From Manihot esculenta (Eukaryota; Streptophyta; Magnoliopsida; Malpighiales; Euphorbiaceae): a stretch of DNA of 64,000 nt. Shown piece by piece: positions 1 to 12,742 of the stretch. The notes under the pieces were generated by a model. The model made no database searches and had not been told where the DNA came from. It saw only the letters and a program-made list of their open reading frames with translations. The stretch is taken from positions 28,139,526-28,203,525 of the forward strand of contig NC_035162.2 in the NCBI RefSeq assembly GCF_001659605.2, given 5' to 3'. Position numbers and translations under genes: made by a program. How positions within the stretch are numbered: position 1 is the stretch's first letter; the number at the start of each line of letters is the position of its first letter.

Positions 1-477
1 ATAGAGTTATAATAGTCAATTTGTATGTTATTATAGTGCAAAAAAGAAAATTGGACAGTAATCTTGGGACAACAAAAAAGGAAAGATGGATAAAAATTAT
101 GAGATGGAGGGAGTATTATATATTAATGTGTTTTTTTTTAGTATATTTATTCTATAATGTGATCAAAATTGATGATATAGTAGTAGAACTGGCAGTACCA
201 TTGATAATTCTAAGATTATTGTTGTTGATGTGGAGTGTTGATCATGAAACATGTGTGGCTCCATTCTTCAATTATTATTTTTTGGAATGCAACTCCTGAT
301 ATTTGGTTTATTCTAGCAAGTATGAAAAAGGTTTTAAGCATGCATTTCCAAACCTGATTCAATATTCTTCATGCATTTTCCATTTTTCATTTGCTCTATT
401 ATTACTATTTTTTTCCTTCACAAATTTAATTGCTCTCCCTTCTGTAATCCTTTTATTTCTCTTTTTCTTCTTTATAG
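1..477 (+). other. Intron of the CWF19-like gene
   Basis: T-rich sequence ending in a pyrimidine tract and AG immediately before the exon at 478. Open frames here (for example 21-299) show no family resemblance, and I read the stretch as the intron upstream of the first visible exon. An upstream exon at the far left edge cannot be excluded. Confidence 0.6.
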
Positions 478-2128
478 GTATGCTGTTCAAGATGTTTCTG
501 CCCGAAGAAAGGAAGATGATGCCAATTGGCATCTAGTGCAAAAGATAATGCAGAATAAGCAATATAGTTTATCTGGTCGGGCAGATGATGAATATGATTT
601 TGAAGATGGCCCAAGCCGAAAGGCTAGGAAAAAGGGTGTAGTTAGTGATCCTAATTTCAAGGAGAAAAATGTTGTTGCAAAGCGAATCTTGACTCAGCAA
701 GAGCGTTGCCTTTTTTGTTTTGAGAATTCAAACAGGCCAAAACATCTTGTTGTGTCAATTGCAAACTTCACATATTTGATGTTGCCACAGTTGCAGCCTG
801 TTGCTCCAGGCCATTGCTGCATCTTACCCATGCAGGTAAATTTGTATGCTTCTTCGATGAAAATATAAAATATGGACTTCTTAGCATGCTTTAGTAGGGG
901 AAATAAATTCATTCTTATTTCTTTGGTAAAGGATAGGACATAGTTGAATTTTTTGTTATTATGAACTCAGCAAATGCATGTTCTATTCTAATAATATAGA
1001 CTGTTTGGCCTTTCCAGCATGAATCATCCACAAGGACGGTTGACAATAATGTGTGGGAGGAAATTCGCAATTTCAAGAAATGCCTTATAATGATGTTTGC
1101 TCAGCAAGAGAAGGATGTAGTTTTTCTTGAAACAGTAATGGGGTTGGCACAACAACGCCACCATTGTTTGATCGAGTGCGTTCCTCTGCCTCGAGAAGTT
1201 GCTAAACAGGCCCCTCTATATTTTAAGAAGGTTAATTTTATTTTGTTTATTTTGTTTTGGCCTAATCACACTTCTTTATTCTTGAACTTTTACACTTTTT
1301 TCACCCCATCAAGAAATTTAAAGTTATCGATTTAGTATCAAAACGTCAACATTTGTACCAATTTATCATAAACCAATTCCCCAGTCAGTCACCCTCTATT
1401 GAAAAAGGGACACAAAAACAAATGCCCCCTTAAAATAAATAAATATCATTTGATTGTCTGTGTAATGATAAAGTTGGTAGTCACCTTTGTAATAAAAGCA
1501 TTGTGGATATCTGATTAAAATAAAAACCTAATAGTCTGTTTAATTTTGAGTCATTGGTTTCCTTAGTATTAAAATAGTTATGTGAATGTCTGTCACATAG
1601 TTGTAGTTAAAGAATTCCGATTTGAAAGGTTCTTGTCAGTAATAAATTAATATGAACATTAAAGAATTCTGATTTTAAGGGCTAGTTTTATCATTGTTCT
1701 TTGGCCTAGGAATATGAGTTACATGGAGCAAATGCATGCATTCTTACATTGTTAATTTCTTGCTTTCATGAAAGATTTCTGATAAAAATTATTTTCAGGC
1801 AATTGATGAAGCTGAAGATGAGTGGAGCCAGCATAACGCAAAGAAGCTGATCGATACTAGTGTGAAGGGGTTGCGTGGTTCAATTCCCAAGGACTTCCCT
1901 TACTTCCATGTTGAGTTTGGCCCAGACAAGGGTTTTGTCCACGTCATTGATGATGAGACGCAATTTCAAAATAGCCTTGGACTCGATGTAATAAGAGGCA
2001 TGCTGGGTTTGCCTGAGGAAAACATATATGGTCGCAGAAGGCACGAGTCAGTAAAGAAGCAAAAACAGTCCCTTTCTAATTTCGCAAGAGATTGGAAAAT
2101 TTTTGATTGGACAAAACAACTTGATTAA
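478..2128 (+). CDS. CWF19-like protein (CwfJ family), 3' exons, partial gene
   Basis: Three exons can be placed with consensus splice sites: 478-835 (acceptor ttatag, donor gtaaat), 1018-1230 (acceptor tttccag, donor gttaat) and 1799-2128 (acceptor ttttcag, stop TAA at 2126). The frames join without interruption. The first exon encodes a Cys-containing segment (ERCLFCFENSNRPKH) and LMLPQLQPVAPGHCCILPMQ, typical of the first CwfJ C-terminal domain, which is HIT-like. The second exon has QRHHCLIECVPLP. The third, with FPYFHVEFGPDKGFVHVID and the C-terminal DWKIFDWTKQLD, matches the second CwfJ C-terminal domain. By family, CWF19/Drn1-type proteins are nuclear spliceosome-associated factors linked to lariat-debranching. 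The N-terminal exons lie left of the window. No frameshift or nonsense codon is visible, so the gene is probably functional. Confidence 0.9.
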
Positions 2129-2636
2129 ATCTTCAAATTTTGTAAACTAGTCGCTTTTAAATAATATATTAGTTTCTAAAGTTTGTGCATTTTAGTATTG
2201 ATATAAAATAATTTTGTACAGAATACATAATTAGCTTTACGAAAATAAACAAATATCTAACAATTTTTAAATATATATCATAGATAAATTTAAGCAGATT
2301 ATATTAAGGATGAGCAATAAATGTTTATTAGTTTTCTCTTTGGTGTCCGACTCTTGTAATTTAAAAATTCAATTTGAAATTAATAAAAAATCATATCAAA
2401 ATTTTTATATATTTTGTGTTATTAATATTGAGATTTTGAATATTAAAATTTATTAACCATGTATATGTTCAAGGCAACACTCTAAATTTACTCTATATTT
2501 TTATTTTTTAAAATTATTTGTGTGGAAAATGGAGCAATAGTAAATTTTTTTATAATATCTTTAATTATTTTGACTATTAACAAGTATATTTAAAATTTAT
2601 GAGAAATATGGTTTTATTACTAAAAAATTTCAGCAT

Positions 2637-2656
2637 TTGATATATATATATATATA
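2637..2656. repeat. (TA)n microsatellite
   Basis: Uninterrupted TA dinucleotide run of about 20 bp in AT-rich intergenic DNA. Confidence 0.85.
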
Positions 2657-3390
2657 ACATAAAAAAGTTTAAATTTTAAGACAAGTTTATTTCAAATACT
2701 AAATAATTAAAATAATTATATCGTCTAGATAAAATTATTAAATTTAAGATTTTTAAAATTATTTATTCTTAAAAATAATGCAATAGCTAAATTTTAGTTA
2801 TGTATAATGAAGAATCAAATAATGCAATAGCTAAATTCTTAAAAATAATGCAATAGCAATAGTAAATTGTTTATAATAATAATTTATTGAATTTAAATAA
2901 ATTTTCAATTGTAAAAATTTCAGTTAAAAATATATACTCCCGTCCAATATTTTTTATTATGAAAAAATAATTTTTTTATTAATTTTTCAATTATATCTAT
3001 TTTAAATATATTAAATTTTATTAAATTCTAAAATATATTTTGAGATATTTCTTGAAAATAAAATAAGATAAAATAAGTTATAATATTCAATTTATATAAT
3101 AGTGTAGTCTAAAAAAAATTTTGATTTAGAATAACAAAAAAAAAAAATAGAAAAATTGTTATAGGAGGAAGGAAGTAATATATAACTTCTATCTAATTAT
3201 TATAAGTATATTTAAATTTAAAGTGGATGGTATTTTTATTATTTGAATTAACTTTTAAGTTAATAAAATTTAAATTTTATATATATTTAAATTTATAAGT
3301 GGATAATGATTTTATAATTGAATATAAATTTTAAAGTAAATAATGATTTTATTATGTAAATGAATTTATAATTAATAAAAATTTAAATTT

Positions 3391-3414
3391 TAATATATAT
3401 ATATATATATATAT
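3391..3414. repeat. (TA)n microsatellite
   Basis: TA dinucleotide run of about 24 bp. A similar but interrupted run lies at about 3575-3600. Confidence 0.85.
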
Positions 3415-3934
3415 GCTAAAAAGTAAATATTTATGGTATAAAATTATTAAAAATAACATATTTAAATATTAAATAATATTAAAAAACAAAAATTGATAAT
3501 ATAAAATTATAAATAATAACAATTATATAAATTCGTAATATATTTAAATTTTTTATTGTAATTTAAATTTTATAATATATATATATATATACATATATAT
3601 TATAAAAATGTATAAGGTCTGTTGAATAAAATCAGCATCTAATAAATTTATAATTTGAGAATTTACAATTTTAATAATAATTATAACATTTTTATATTAA
3701 ATTTATCGATAAAATTATTTATATTGAATTTCAGGCAAATCCACGTATTCAACCCTCCAATTTTCTTTAGTTATTTATTTTTAATTTTAAAAAAATTAAT
3801 GATAGTTTTATTAATATCAATACTTGTTTATATCATTAAAACATTATTTTATTGATTGATTTTATTAATTTTTCTTAAAAGTACAAAAAAAAATCTAATT
3901 TTTTGGCTTAAAAAATTTTAATTTTTTTAGTTTT

Positions 3935-4385
3935 CATCTTCGCTATATGTATCATATGACTCTTCAGTGTCTTCTTCCTCTTCATTTTCATCTTCATATA
4001 CCTTTTTCACCTCTCTAAATGGTTATTGCACATATTACAATTCATTAACATCTACATTAATTATAACACTTGAATCAAGTAGTATTGTAGAATCATCGAG
4101 TTCAATAGTTAGTACAATTTCTTAAGATCTTGAGACATCGTCATCTTGATAAACAATATCATTGTAGTTTGCTCATTTGAATTAATATTAACCATTGAAG
4201 GCTCGATGTTATAAGTGTTTCTAGCTTTGATTTTGAAAACTGCACACTAGTATCTTGATAAGTTTATTAAGCTAAAATAAATGTATTATTAGATGCTAGC
4301 CTTGATTTGACATTGATATTCACAAGACCATGTTAAGAATGGACTCTTGCCCCTCTATTGGTGTCAAACCATTTACATTTGAAAA
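3935..4385 (-). pseudogene. Decayed CACTA (En/Spm) transposon fragment, DUF4216-like region
   Basis: Read on the - strand, the stretch starts with a conserved FKCKWFDTNR-type segment (near 4382-4350). It continues through broken frames resembling NTYNIEPSMVNINSNEQT and ends in an acidic E/D-rich tail (near 4010-3950). That order resembles the DUF4216 domain and acidic tail carried by plant CACTA transposase genes. Several stops and frameshifts interrupt it, and no CACTA terminal inverted repeats were found. Assignment rests on motif recognition by eye. Confidence 0.5.
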
Positions 4386-4599
4386 AAATTATCTTATTTC
4401 TCTCTCTACTCTAACTCTAATACCTCATTCAACAAGCTATAATAATAACTTTCATATTCATTATAACTTCTTTTTACCCATACACCACTATTTAATATTT
4501 TCGCTCTCCACTATAATTATATGTATAGAATTTAAATCCATTCACAAAGTATCTCTTAGATTATTGAACTTTTCAGCTAGGCCCTTAAACTATTTGATA
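4386..4599. other. Unassigned intergenic stretch
   Basis: No recognisable gene. The 125-codon frame at 4330-4707 runs across the CACTA remnant and into the MITE and is not credible. Confidence 0.5.
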
Positions 4600-4607
4600 G
4601 ATATAAC

Positions 4608-5066
4608 TAGAGGTGAGCAGAATTCAATTCAAACCGAAAAAATTAACCGAACCGAATTAATTCAGAAATTCAGTTCCGTTTTTTATTCATTTCGGTTTAG
4701 TTTTTAGTTCAAAAAATTCGGTTATTTCGGTTCGATTCGATTTTGATCAGAAAAATTTGAAAAACTGAACCGAACCAATTAGTGATAATAGTATATTATT
4801 TTTGATAATATAGAGAGATTAGACCATAATCAAAATTAAAATATTTCAATTAAATTTTCAAATACTAAAAATAAAGTGTAAAAAATAAAAACCTATTAAA
4901 AAACCCAACTGATCAAACCAAATCGAATCAAACTGAATCAGACCGATTCAATTCAGTTCAGTTTCTATCCAAAATCGATTTGGTTTTCACAAATACTAAA
5001 ATTTTAGTTTTTGGTTTATTCGGTTTGGTTCAGTTTTGAATCAAACTGACCGAATGCTCACCCCTA
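4608..5066. mobile_element. hAT-type MITE (459 bp) with 8-bp target duplication
   Basis: The element begins tagaggtgagca and ends tgctcaccccta, which are imperfect inverted repeats. It is flanked by gatataac (4600-4607) and gatgtaac (5067-5074), an 8-bp target-site duplication with one mismatch, as expected for hAT elements. The interior is rich in repeated aaccgaa/ttcggtt words on both strands, so it can fold back over much of its length. No coding capacity. Confidence 0.75.
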
Positions 5067-5106
5067 GATGTAACCATCAACTTCATTCCTTCCTACCTAA
5101 TGTTGA

Positions 5107-8100
5107 TGTAACACCCCTTACCCGTCTATAAAATAACTTAGTAAAGGATGCCACATACTATACTGTATGCAATTACATATGTGGACTTAAGATAGCTTTG
5201 ACATTATAAATTGTTTTTTAGTTCGTTTAAATGCATGTTGATTCACAAAATAATTTTAAATGGAGAAACCGCAAAAGTCTCCCCTGTTTATTAGCAATTA
5301 TCCCTGTGAAAACTAGTCATAAAATTTCAATATTTACTCATTTCACACTATTAAAACCACAAATAGAACATAATAACTTAAAATAGTAAACACATTTGTT
5401 TATATTCATACTATTTACAATACTCATTTACAGACTCTTGGTAGACTATTAATGTACATGCCAAACATAAACAACCTCTGGACAAATCTTGTGAACAACT
5501 GGTTATGATGATGTCTCTGTGCTGATGCAGAACCAGACCTCCTAACTGTTGCTTCCTCTATTTATTACCTGCGCATGGAAAATCCAATGCGCTGAGCTTA
5601 TGCCCAGTGGGTGAATAACAACATATATATTCATTCAAGTATACTAGGAATAATCATGACATATATAATGAAATCATGTTATATAAAAGCACATAAATAT
5701 TTTATGTGTCAATGGACAAATCAGGTCACTAAATTTTATAGCAGTAAGATTATTCATATTTTGGTAACCATCTTGTATGCATGCTAGCAAAGCATTAACA
5801 AGTCATATAATTAAATCTTAGCCCCTATAAACTCTTCGTAGGATCAACTAGCTAGATAAGGGAAAACTGTATCGGTATAGCACAAAGTGCCAAACTGTAT
5901 GGCCTGGGGGCCGAATGCTGTGCCTGTATGGCTAAAAAGCCGAAAAAACTGTATGACACGTAATGTGTCGAAAATATCATATCATGTAGCCCATTAGGGC
6001 ACAGGACTGCTAAACTGTATATGGCATGCCATACCCTTATGCTATCTATGACTCCCACTGAGGTTTACTAGGGCCAAGAATGCATAATTTCATGTTAAAT
6101 ATTTATTGGTACTAAATAAGCAATCACATCAATAAAAAGAGTCCTTAAAAGCATTCATATATGTGTAATAGAAAATATTCACTTATGAGCATATTATTCA
6201 GCCATAAACATTTTACTATGTCATCAAGAATATGTATGAAAAGTTTTAGTCTATTAAGCGAGCACGTGCGTAAAGCAGGCATGTCAAGCTAGCATGTGCG
6301 TAATTTGGCCACAAAGCTAGCATGTCAATCCCTTTTAGGTCAATATTTATATTTAGCTTTGTTTCTGCCTGAGATTGTATCACATTTTTAAGTATCTTAT
6401 GGACACAATTAGACTCACTTTTCTTCATGAACGTTGTGTATTTATGTCTTAGCTTTCTAACAAGATATATTACATCTAATTCTGACCTTCCTAACTTAAG
6501 TTATGAATTTTTCTTTGCAACCTGCTCAATCAGGTCCTAACCAGTACAGTTTTGGTATCTGTTTTTAATCTAACAAAACCTATCATATGCATACATTTAC
6601 ATACAGATTCAAGCTTAACTTTCTCGTACAAAGTTTTAGGTATACTTTTCAGGGTTCATTTGGCACTGGTCTTAATTCATTTCATTGAGTAAATCATTAG
6701 TTATGGTCTAGGAGATACATACTGCTCCGGATGCACAATTCCCTGTGACCAGCTTAGGTTCACTAGCAATTTTCACATAATTAGCTACAGATTCAGAATT
6801 TGGTCACTTCATGAAAGTTTTAGATTTGTGTCTTAGCTTTCATTTGGTATATGTTAGGCTTAATTTAAATGATCACACAATAAGTTATGAGGTTTCTAAC
6901 ATAGACTGTCCTGTTGGAACCTATTCTGCCAGTTTTATGTTTTTGGTTCCCATGTTGTATCTATGTGCTTTAAACCTTCCAATCATCATTTCAACATTCA
7001 TATTACATATCCATACAATCAAAGCAATATTTCCAGCAAGTAAAATCAACCCCTAATTTCACTTATTCATGACAGAATCAAAGGAAAACAGAAAGTCATA
7101 CAAACACCAAACCTTTTGTAAATTCTTTTCAAAATCTTTAGGTACACCTTAGTTACTCTTTTTCCTTGCCTTTCCCCTTTGATGTACCTTCCTCCCTTTG
7201 AGTTTGTTCTTTACAAAGAATAAGAAAAACAGGAGCTTTAATTCATTTAACAACATATAATTAATTGAAACATGAAAGAATATGTTTACCTAATCTAGTT
7301 TTCAATTTCATCACTTACCACTTAAGCACCTTAACTTCTCTCCTTCTTTCCTCCCTTTCTATGGTTTCCTTGCTGGTTATTACACTTAAGAACAGATTTT
7401 GTGTGGCTGGAGATTTTATCTTTTTGGTGAAATATGGTGGAAATGGAAGATAAGAAAGCAAAAGCTTTTTCTCTTTCCTTTTGGTGTAGGTACGGCAAGG
7501 ATGAAGCAAATGAAGACAACCCATTTCTTTCATGCTTAGTCATGTATGGCTAGGTGTCATATGGTGGGTTAGGTGTAAATATAGAAAAAGGTGGAGGGCA
7601 AACTTGGAATTTTACTTTTAAACTTTCCATATTCACACTTTCACCTACTAAACTTTTCCACATGTTTCAATTAGTTTTTAAACTTTCAATATTTATAGAT
7701 TGACCTACTAATCTTACATTTTTAATATTTAGAAGTTCATTTTATTTAAGCAAGCACGTCGGTTTTAGGAAGCACCTCAAGCTAGCATGTCGGGAAACCC
7801 TTAAGCACCTCCCGATAGCAACTTGATTCCGACCTGCTTATCACGTTAGATACTTTATTTTAAGATATGTCTGTTTTCTTATTTGGGTTTTCTATGATCC
7901 AGTTATTACAGTTTAAGATGTTAAAATACTATTACTGGTCGTTCTTATTTTAACTCTACCTTTGGACGTATAACTCTATATGAAATGCAAGTTAGACCTC
8001 TAAACACAACTTTTAGTGCTCTATCTTTAAACGAATTGTGTGTCAGACGGCTATGGATAAGCTAGCACCTCCCCTAATTAGCTCGAGGTTAAGCTAGCAC

Positions 8101-8191
8101 CTCCCCTGAAGCTAGTTATTCTAACTTCGGAATGGTACAATTGAAAGCTAATGGTTGCTTTATTTCTATCTGCAGGTTTTGGAATGTGACA
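5107..8191 (-). repeat. 3' LTR of outer gypsy element
   Basis: 3085 bp, starting tgtaacacccc and ending gaatgtgaca on the + strand; matches 22849-26184 almost base for base. It lacks about 251 bp that the other copy has near 25856-26107. Small frames inside (for example 7265-7453, 5852-6058) recur in both LTRs and are not supported as genes. Confidence 0.93.
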
Positions 8192-8208
8192 ATTCTCCCC
8201 CCCTTTTA
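8192..8208 (-). other. Polypurine tract of outer gypsy element
   Basis: Directly inside the 3' LTR, the - strand reads TTTTAAAAGGGGGGGGAGAAT before the LTR TGTCACATTCC. This is the priming site for plus-strand DNA synthesis. The intended pol stop codon (TAA at 8208-8206) overlaps its edge. Confidence 0.8.
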
Positions 8209-11200
8209 AAAAGAATTTCGTCCTCGAAATTTACCTATCATGAATAGCTGGGGGTGTTGTTGCCTCATTAATTCCTCACTTTCCCATGTACCTTCCTCTG
8301 TTTTGTGGTTTCTCTAAAGAATCTTCACTAATGGAATCTTCTTATTCCTCAGCTCCTTTATTTCTCGTGCTAAAATCTTCACTGGTTCCTCCTCATAAGT
8401 CAAATCAGGTTGAATATCAATTGTCTCAGAAGAAATGACATGAGAAGGATCAGATCTGTATCTTCTCAGCATGGATACATGGAAGACATTATGTATCTTA
8501 TCTAATCCAGGGGGTAATGCTAACCTGTAGGCTACCGGACCCACACGTTCAATTATCTCATATGGACCGATAAACCTAGGACTTAACTTTCCCTTTTTGC
8601 CAAATCTGAGCACCCTTTTCCATGGAGAGACTTTAAGAAATACTTTATCTCCAACTTCATATGCTATATCTTTTCTCTTCAAATCTGCATAAGACTTCTG
8701 TCTATCTGAAGCTGCTTTCAACCTTTCCTTGATAGTTCTTACTTTCTCTTCTGTTTCCCTCACCAAGTCTGGACCTATCACTTTAGCTTCACTGAGTTCT
8801 GTCCAGCACAATGGAGTTCTACATTTCCTTCCATATAATGCTTCATAAGGTGCCATTTTGATACTTGCTTGATAACTGTTGTTGTATGCAAATTCAACCA
8901 ATGGAAGGTATCTCTCCCAGCTCCCTTCGAATTCAATAACACAACTTCTAAGCATATCTTCCAGTGTTTGAATTACCCTTTCAGATTGCCCATCTGTTTG
9001 AGGATGAAAAGCTGTACTAAAATTCAACTTAGTACCCAGTGCTTCATGCAATTTCTCCCAAAATCTGGATGTGAACCTCGGGTCCCTATCTGAAATAATG
9101 GAAAGAGGTACTCCATGTAATCGAACTATTTCAGTGATATATAATTCTGCATATTTCTCCAATGAGTAATCAGTTCTCACTGGCAAGAAATGAGCTGACT
9201 TAGTCAATCTATCTACAATCACCCATATGGCATCTTTTTTCCTTGGTGTCAGTGGCAATCCCACAACAAAATCCATAGTGATCCTATCCCACTTCCATTC
9301 TGGTATGGAAATAGGGTGTAAAAGACCAGATGGAACTTGATGCTCAGCTTTCACCTGCTGACAAGTCAGACATGTAGCCACAAATTCAACTATATCTTTC
9401 TTCATACCTGGCCACCAATAATGCAGTTTCAAATCTTGATACATTTTAGTGCTACCAGGATGCATAGCATATGAACTACTGTGTGCTTCCTCCAGAATGT
9501 TCTTCCTCAGGTCATCAACATTAGGTACACATATTCTGCCTTCATAATACAAATAGCCATCATCCTGAACCACATGTTTCTGCTTTTTTCCCTCTTGGAC
9601 TTGCCTTATCCATAAAGTTGTTTCAGTATCCCCTTTCTGTGCTTCCTGGACTTGTTGAAGTAGATTGGGTCTAAGCTTTAGTTCTGCTATGATAGCCCCA
9701 TTATTAGCTAAAGATAGACGGGCATTCAAAGCTCTTAAAGCAGCAAAGGATTTCCTGCTAAGTGCATCTGCTACTAGATTGGCTTTACCTGAATGATAGT
9801 CAATAATGCAGTCATAATCCTTAAGCAACTCTAACCATCTTCTCTGTCTCAGGTTAAGCTCCTTTTGTGTGGGCAAATACTTTAAACTTTTATGATCTGT
9901 ATAGATATAACATTTTTCTCCATACAAGTAATGCCTCCATATCTTTAATGCAAAGACTATGGCTACTAACTCTAAATCATGAGTAGGGTAGTTCTTCTCA
10001 TGTGGCTTTAATTGTCTTGAAGCATAAGCAACTACCTTCCCCTCCTGCATGAGTACACAACCCAGTCCATTATGTGAGGCATCACTGTAAATCACAAAAT
10101 CTTTACCCGACTCTGGCTGTGTAAGGACAGGTGCCTCTGTAAGCATCTTTTTAAGCTTTTCAAAACTCTCCTGGCATTTGTCATCCCAGTCATATTTAAC
10201 ATTCTTGTGCAACAATTTAGTCAATGGGGCAGCAATGATTGAAAATCCCTTTACAAACCGCCTATAGTATCCAGCCAAACCCAGAAAACTCCTAATCTCT
10301 GCTACATTCTTAGGTGGTTTCCATTCAAGGATAGCTTCTATCTTTTTAGGGTCTACTCTGATTCCTTCAGCTGACACAACATGCCCAAGAAAGGATATAT
10401 CATTTAGCCAAAACTCACATTTACTAAGCTTGGCATAAAGTTGTTTCTCTCTCAGAGTCTGTAATACTATTCTCAAATGTTGATCATGTTCTTCCTTAGT
10501 CTTTGAGTATATCAAGATGTCATCTATGAACACTACAACAAACTGATCCAGGTAGGGATGAAAGATGCGGTTCATTAAATCCATGAAAGCAGCAGGAGCA
10601 TTAGTTAACCCAAAAGGCATAACAAGAAATTCATAGTGTCCATATCGGGTTCTAAAAGCAGTTTTAGAGACATCTGTTTCTTTTATCTTCAACTGATGAT
10701 AACCCGATCTCAAATCAATTTTCAAAAAGACACTGGCTCCTTTTAGCTGATCAAACAAGTCATCTATTCGAGGCAAAGGGTATTTATTTTTAATTGTCAC
10801 CTTATTTAATTGCCTGTAATCTATACACAATCTTAGTGTCCCATCCTTCTTTTTTACAAATAATACAGGTGCGCCCCAAGGTGAGATACTAGGTCGTATG
10901 AAACCCTTGTCAAGCAATTCTTGTAATTGTATTTTTAACTCTTTTAGTTCAGTAGGTGCCATCCTATAAGGAGCAATAGAGATAGGTGCGGTGCCTGGTA
11001 TAACATCTATGGCAAATTCCACCTCTCTTTCTGGTGGTAACCCAGGAAGATCATCAGGAAAAACATCAGAGAAATCACACACTGTGGATATGTCATGCAC
11101 ACCTAGATTCTCCTTTTTGGTTTCAAGTGCACAAACAAGGTAGGCTTCACAACCCTTACTGATTAATCTCCTAGCTGTAGCGGCCGATATAATATTAGAC

Positions 11201-11773
11201 AGGTAATCTGATCTCTCCCCTACAACTACCACATCATGATCTGCAAGTGTTTTTAATGTAATTCTTTTTGATCTACAATCTACTATTACCCGATGCTTAG
11301 ATAACCAGTCCATGCCAAGGATTACATCAAATTCTCTAAAGGGTAACTCTATCAAATCACCATGGAAAGTCTGACCATGGATGGATATAGGACAATCCCT
11401 ATATACTTTACTCACTATCACACTATGACCAAGGGGGTTGGTTACTATTATATCTTGGTTTAGAGAATCTGCCTGTAATTTCCCCTCATTGACAATGGGT
11501 AAACATATGTATGAATGTGTTGATCCTGGGTCTATTAATGCATGCACAGGTTTATCAAAGATTGAGAATGTACCAACAATCACATCTGGGGAGTCTATGT
11601 CCTCTTTAGCCCTGATGGCATAGGCTCTAGCAGGTGTTCTGAAGTCTGGTCTATCTACTGTTTCAGACACCCTTTGACTGGCTGAAGCTGCCCCTGTTTG
11701 ATTACCTCTACCCCTTCCTCTTCCTCTAAATCCAGCAGGAATAGGCCTCTCTACTGGTGGTGCCGAAGATACC
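8206..11773 (-). pseudogene. pol portion of outer gypsy element (PR-RT-RNaseH-IN), one premature stop
   Basis: A long frame (start-like codon near 11670, stop at 8314-8316) encodes, in order, an aspartic protease ([12 protein letters not shown]), reverse transcriptase ([19 protein letters not shown]), RNase H ([32 protein letters not shown]), and integrase. Integrase shows an HHCC zinc region (CLTCQQVK) and DDE residues in [19 protein letters not shown] and [12 protein letters not shown], followed by a [13 protein letters not shown] module. The frame upstream runs to the nested insertion at 11773, being the continuation of gag. A TAG at 8316-8314, where relatives have TGG, removes the last 36 codons, which form a chromodomain-like tail. 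The enzyme core is otherwise uninterrupted. Confidence 0.93.
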
Positions 11774-11778
11774 TGTCC
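11774..11778. repeat. Target-site duplication tgtcc, left copy
   Basis: tgtcc precedes the LTR start at 11779 and recurs at 21632-21636 directly after the right LTR, proving insertion of the inner gypsy element into the gag-pol frame of the outer one. Confidence 0.95.
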
Positions 11779-12135
11779 TGTAATAACCGGCTAGACTCTG
11801 GTATCGGGATTCCTACCGTCCGGTGGAATCTCGGTTGTCGGAAACCTCTAGAGGGGTAAAACTATGATTTTATGAAATGTTTTCATGTATTACATGTTTT
11901 TAAGTAAGAAATTAAATGAGTTTTTTGCATGAAAAGTCTTTGGAGGAAAACCCAGGTTCGGCCGCCGAACTTTGAGGTTCGGCCGCCGAACATGCATGCT
12001 TTCGGAGGGACTTTAGGCGCCCGAATATTTTGAGTGAGGGAAATGCAGGTTCGGCCGCCGAACTCCAAGTTCGGCCGCCGAACCTTGCATGCATGCGGAG
12101 GCACTTTCGGCCCCCGAACGTGACCTGGCCAGCCA

Positions 12136-12145
12136 CCTATAAAAG
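12136..12145 (+). promoter_or_regulatory. TATA-like box of the inner gypsy LTR promoter
   Basis: The sequence cacctataaaaggggc lies about 360 bp into the LTR, just downstream of the first cluster of GC-rich palindromes. This is a good position for the core promoter of the retroelement transcript. The same box is repeated in the 3' LTR near 19774. Start site is not determined. Confidence 0.6.
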
Positions 12146-12742
12146 GGGCACTTAGCCGAAATGGGAGAGTTTTCTCCCATTTTCGACCTCAGCGAGCTTC
12201 CGACCTCCCTCTCCCAAATCTTGTGTTTTTCCTTCAATCCCCACCATTTTCTTTGAGTTTTAAGGTTCCACAAAAGTTTTTGAGTGTTTTTAAGCAAGTT
12301 TGGAGCTTGGAAGTCTTGGAGCTAAATCCCTCCATTTTCCGAGCTAGGGTCGTTCTTCCTCTAGATCTTCAAGAGGTAAGCTTCGATCTATGCTTCTTTT
12401 ATGTTTTATGAAAGTTTTATGAAGTTTTAAAGGGTAGAATGCATGTTAGGGTATATGTTAAACCTATGGGTTTTGATGACTTTTTGAACAATGTAGCTTG
12501 ATTGTGTGTGATTGGAGTGTTGTAGATGGGGTATATGCATGTTTGAGGCCCCTAGGAACTGGTATGCATGCTTTGGTTGAACTATATGCATGTTTGGAAG
12601 GTTTGGAGGCGAAATGTGCTAAGGGAGCCAAGTTTCTGCCCTTTGGCAGAAACCAGGTTCGGCAGCCGAAGGTACTTTCGGCCGCCGAACATGGCTGGGG
12701 AGGCAGGCCTTTCGGCTACCGAAGTTGCCCCCGAAAAGAGAC

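Larger units (their letters stand above)
2129..3934. other. AT-rich intergenic DNA downstream of the CWF19-like gene
   Basis: This is the 3' flank and UTR of the splicing-factor gene followed by very AT-rich DNA with many short A/T runs. Nothing protein-coding was recognised; the 66-codon frame at 3655-3855 is low-complexity and not supported. It includes TA-dinucleotide runs listed separately, and short repeats such as taaattcttaaaaataatgc near 2770-2860. Confidence 0.7.

Noticed and set aside
21..299. 92-codon frame at the left edge
   Set aside because: Hydrophobic, no recognised family, and lies in the intron upstream of the exon at 478.
6811..7453. Small frames with membrane-like character inside the outer LTRs
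   Set aside because: Repeated in both LTRs (24555-25197) and without family similarity; LTR non-coding sequence.
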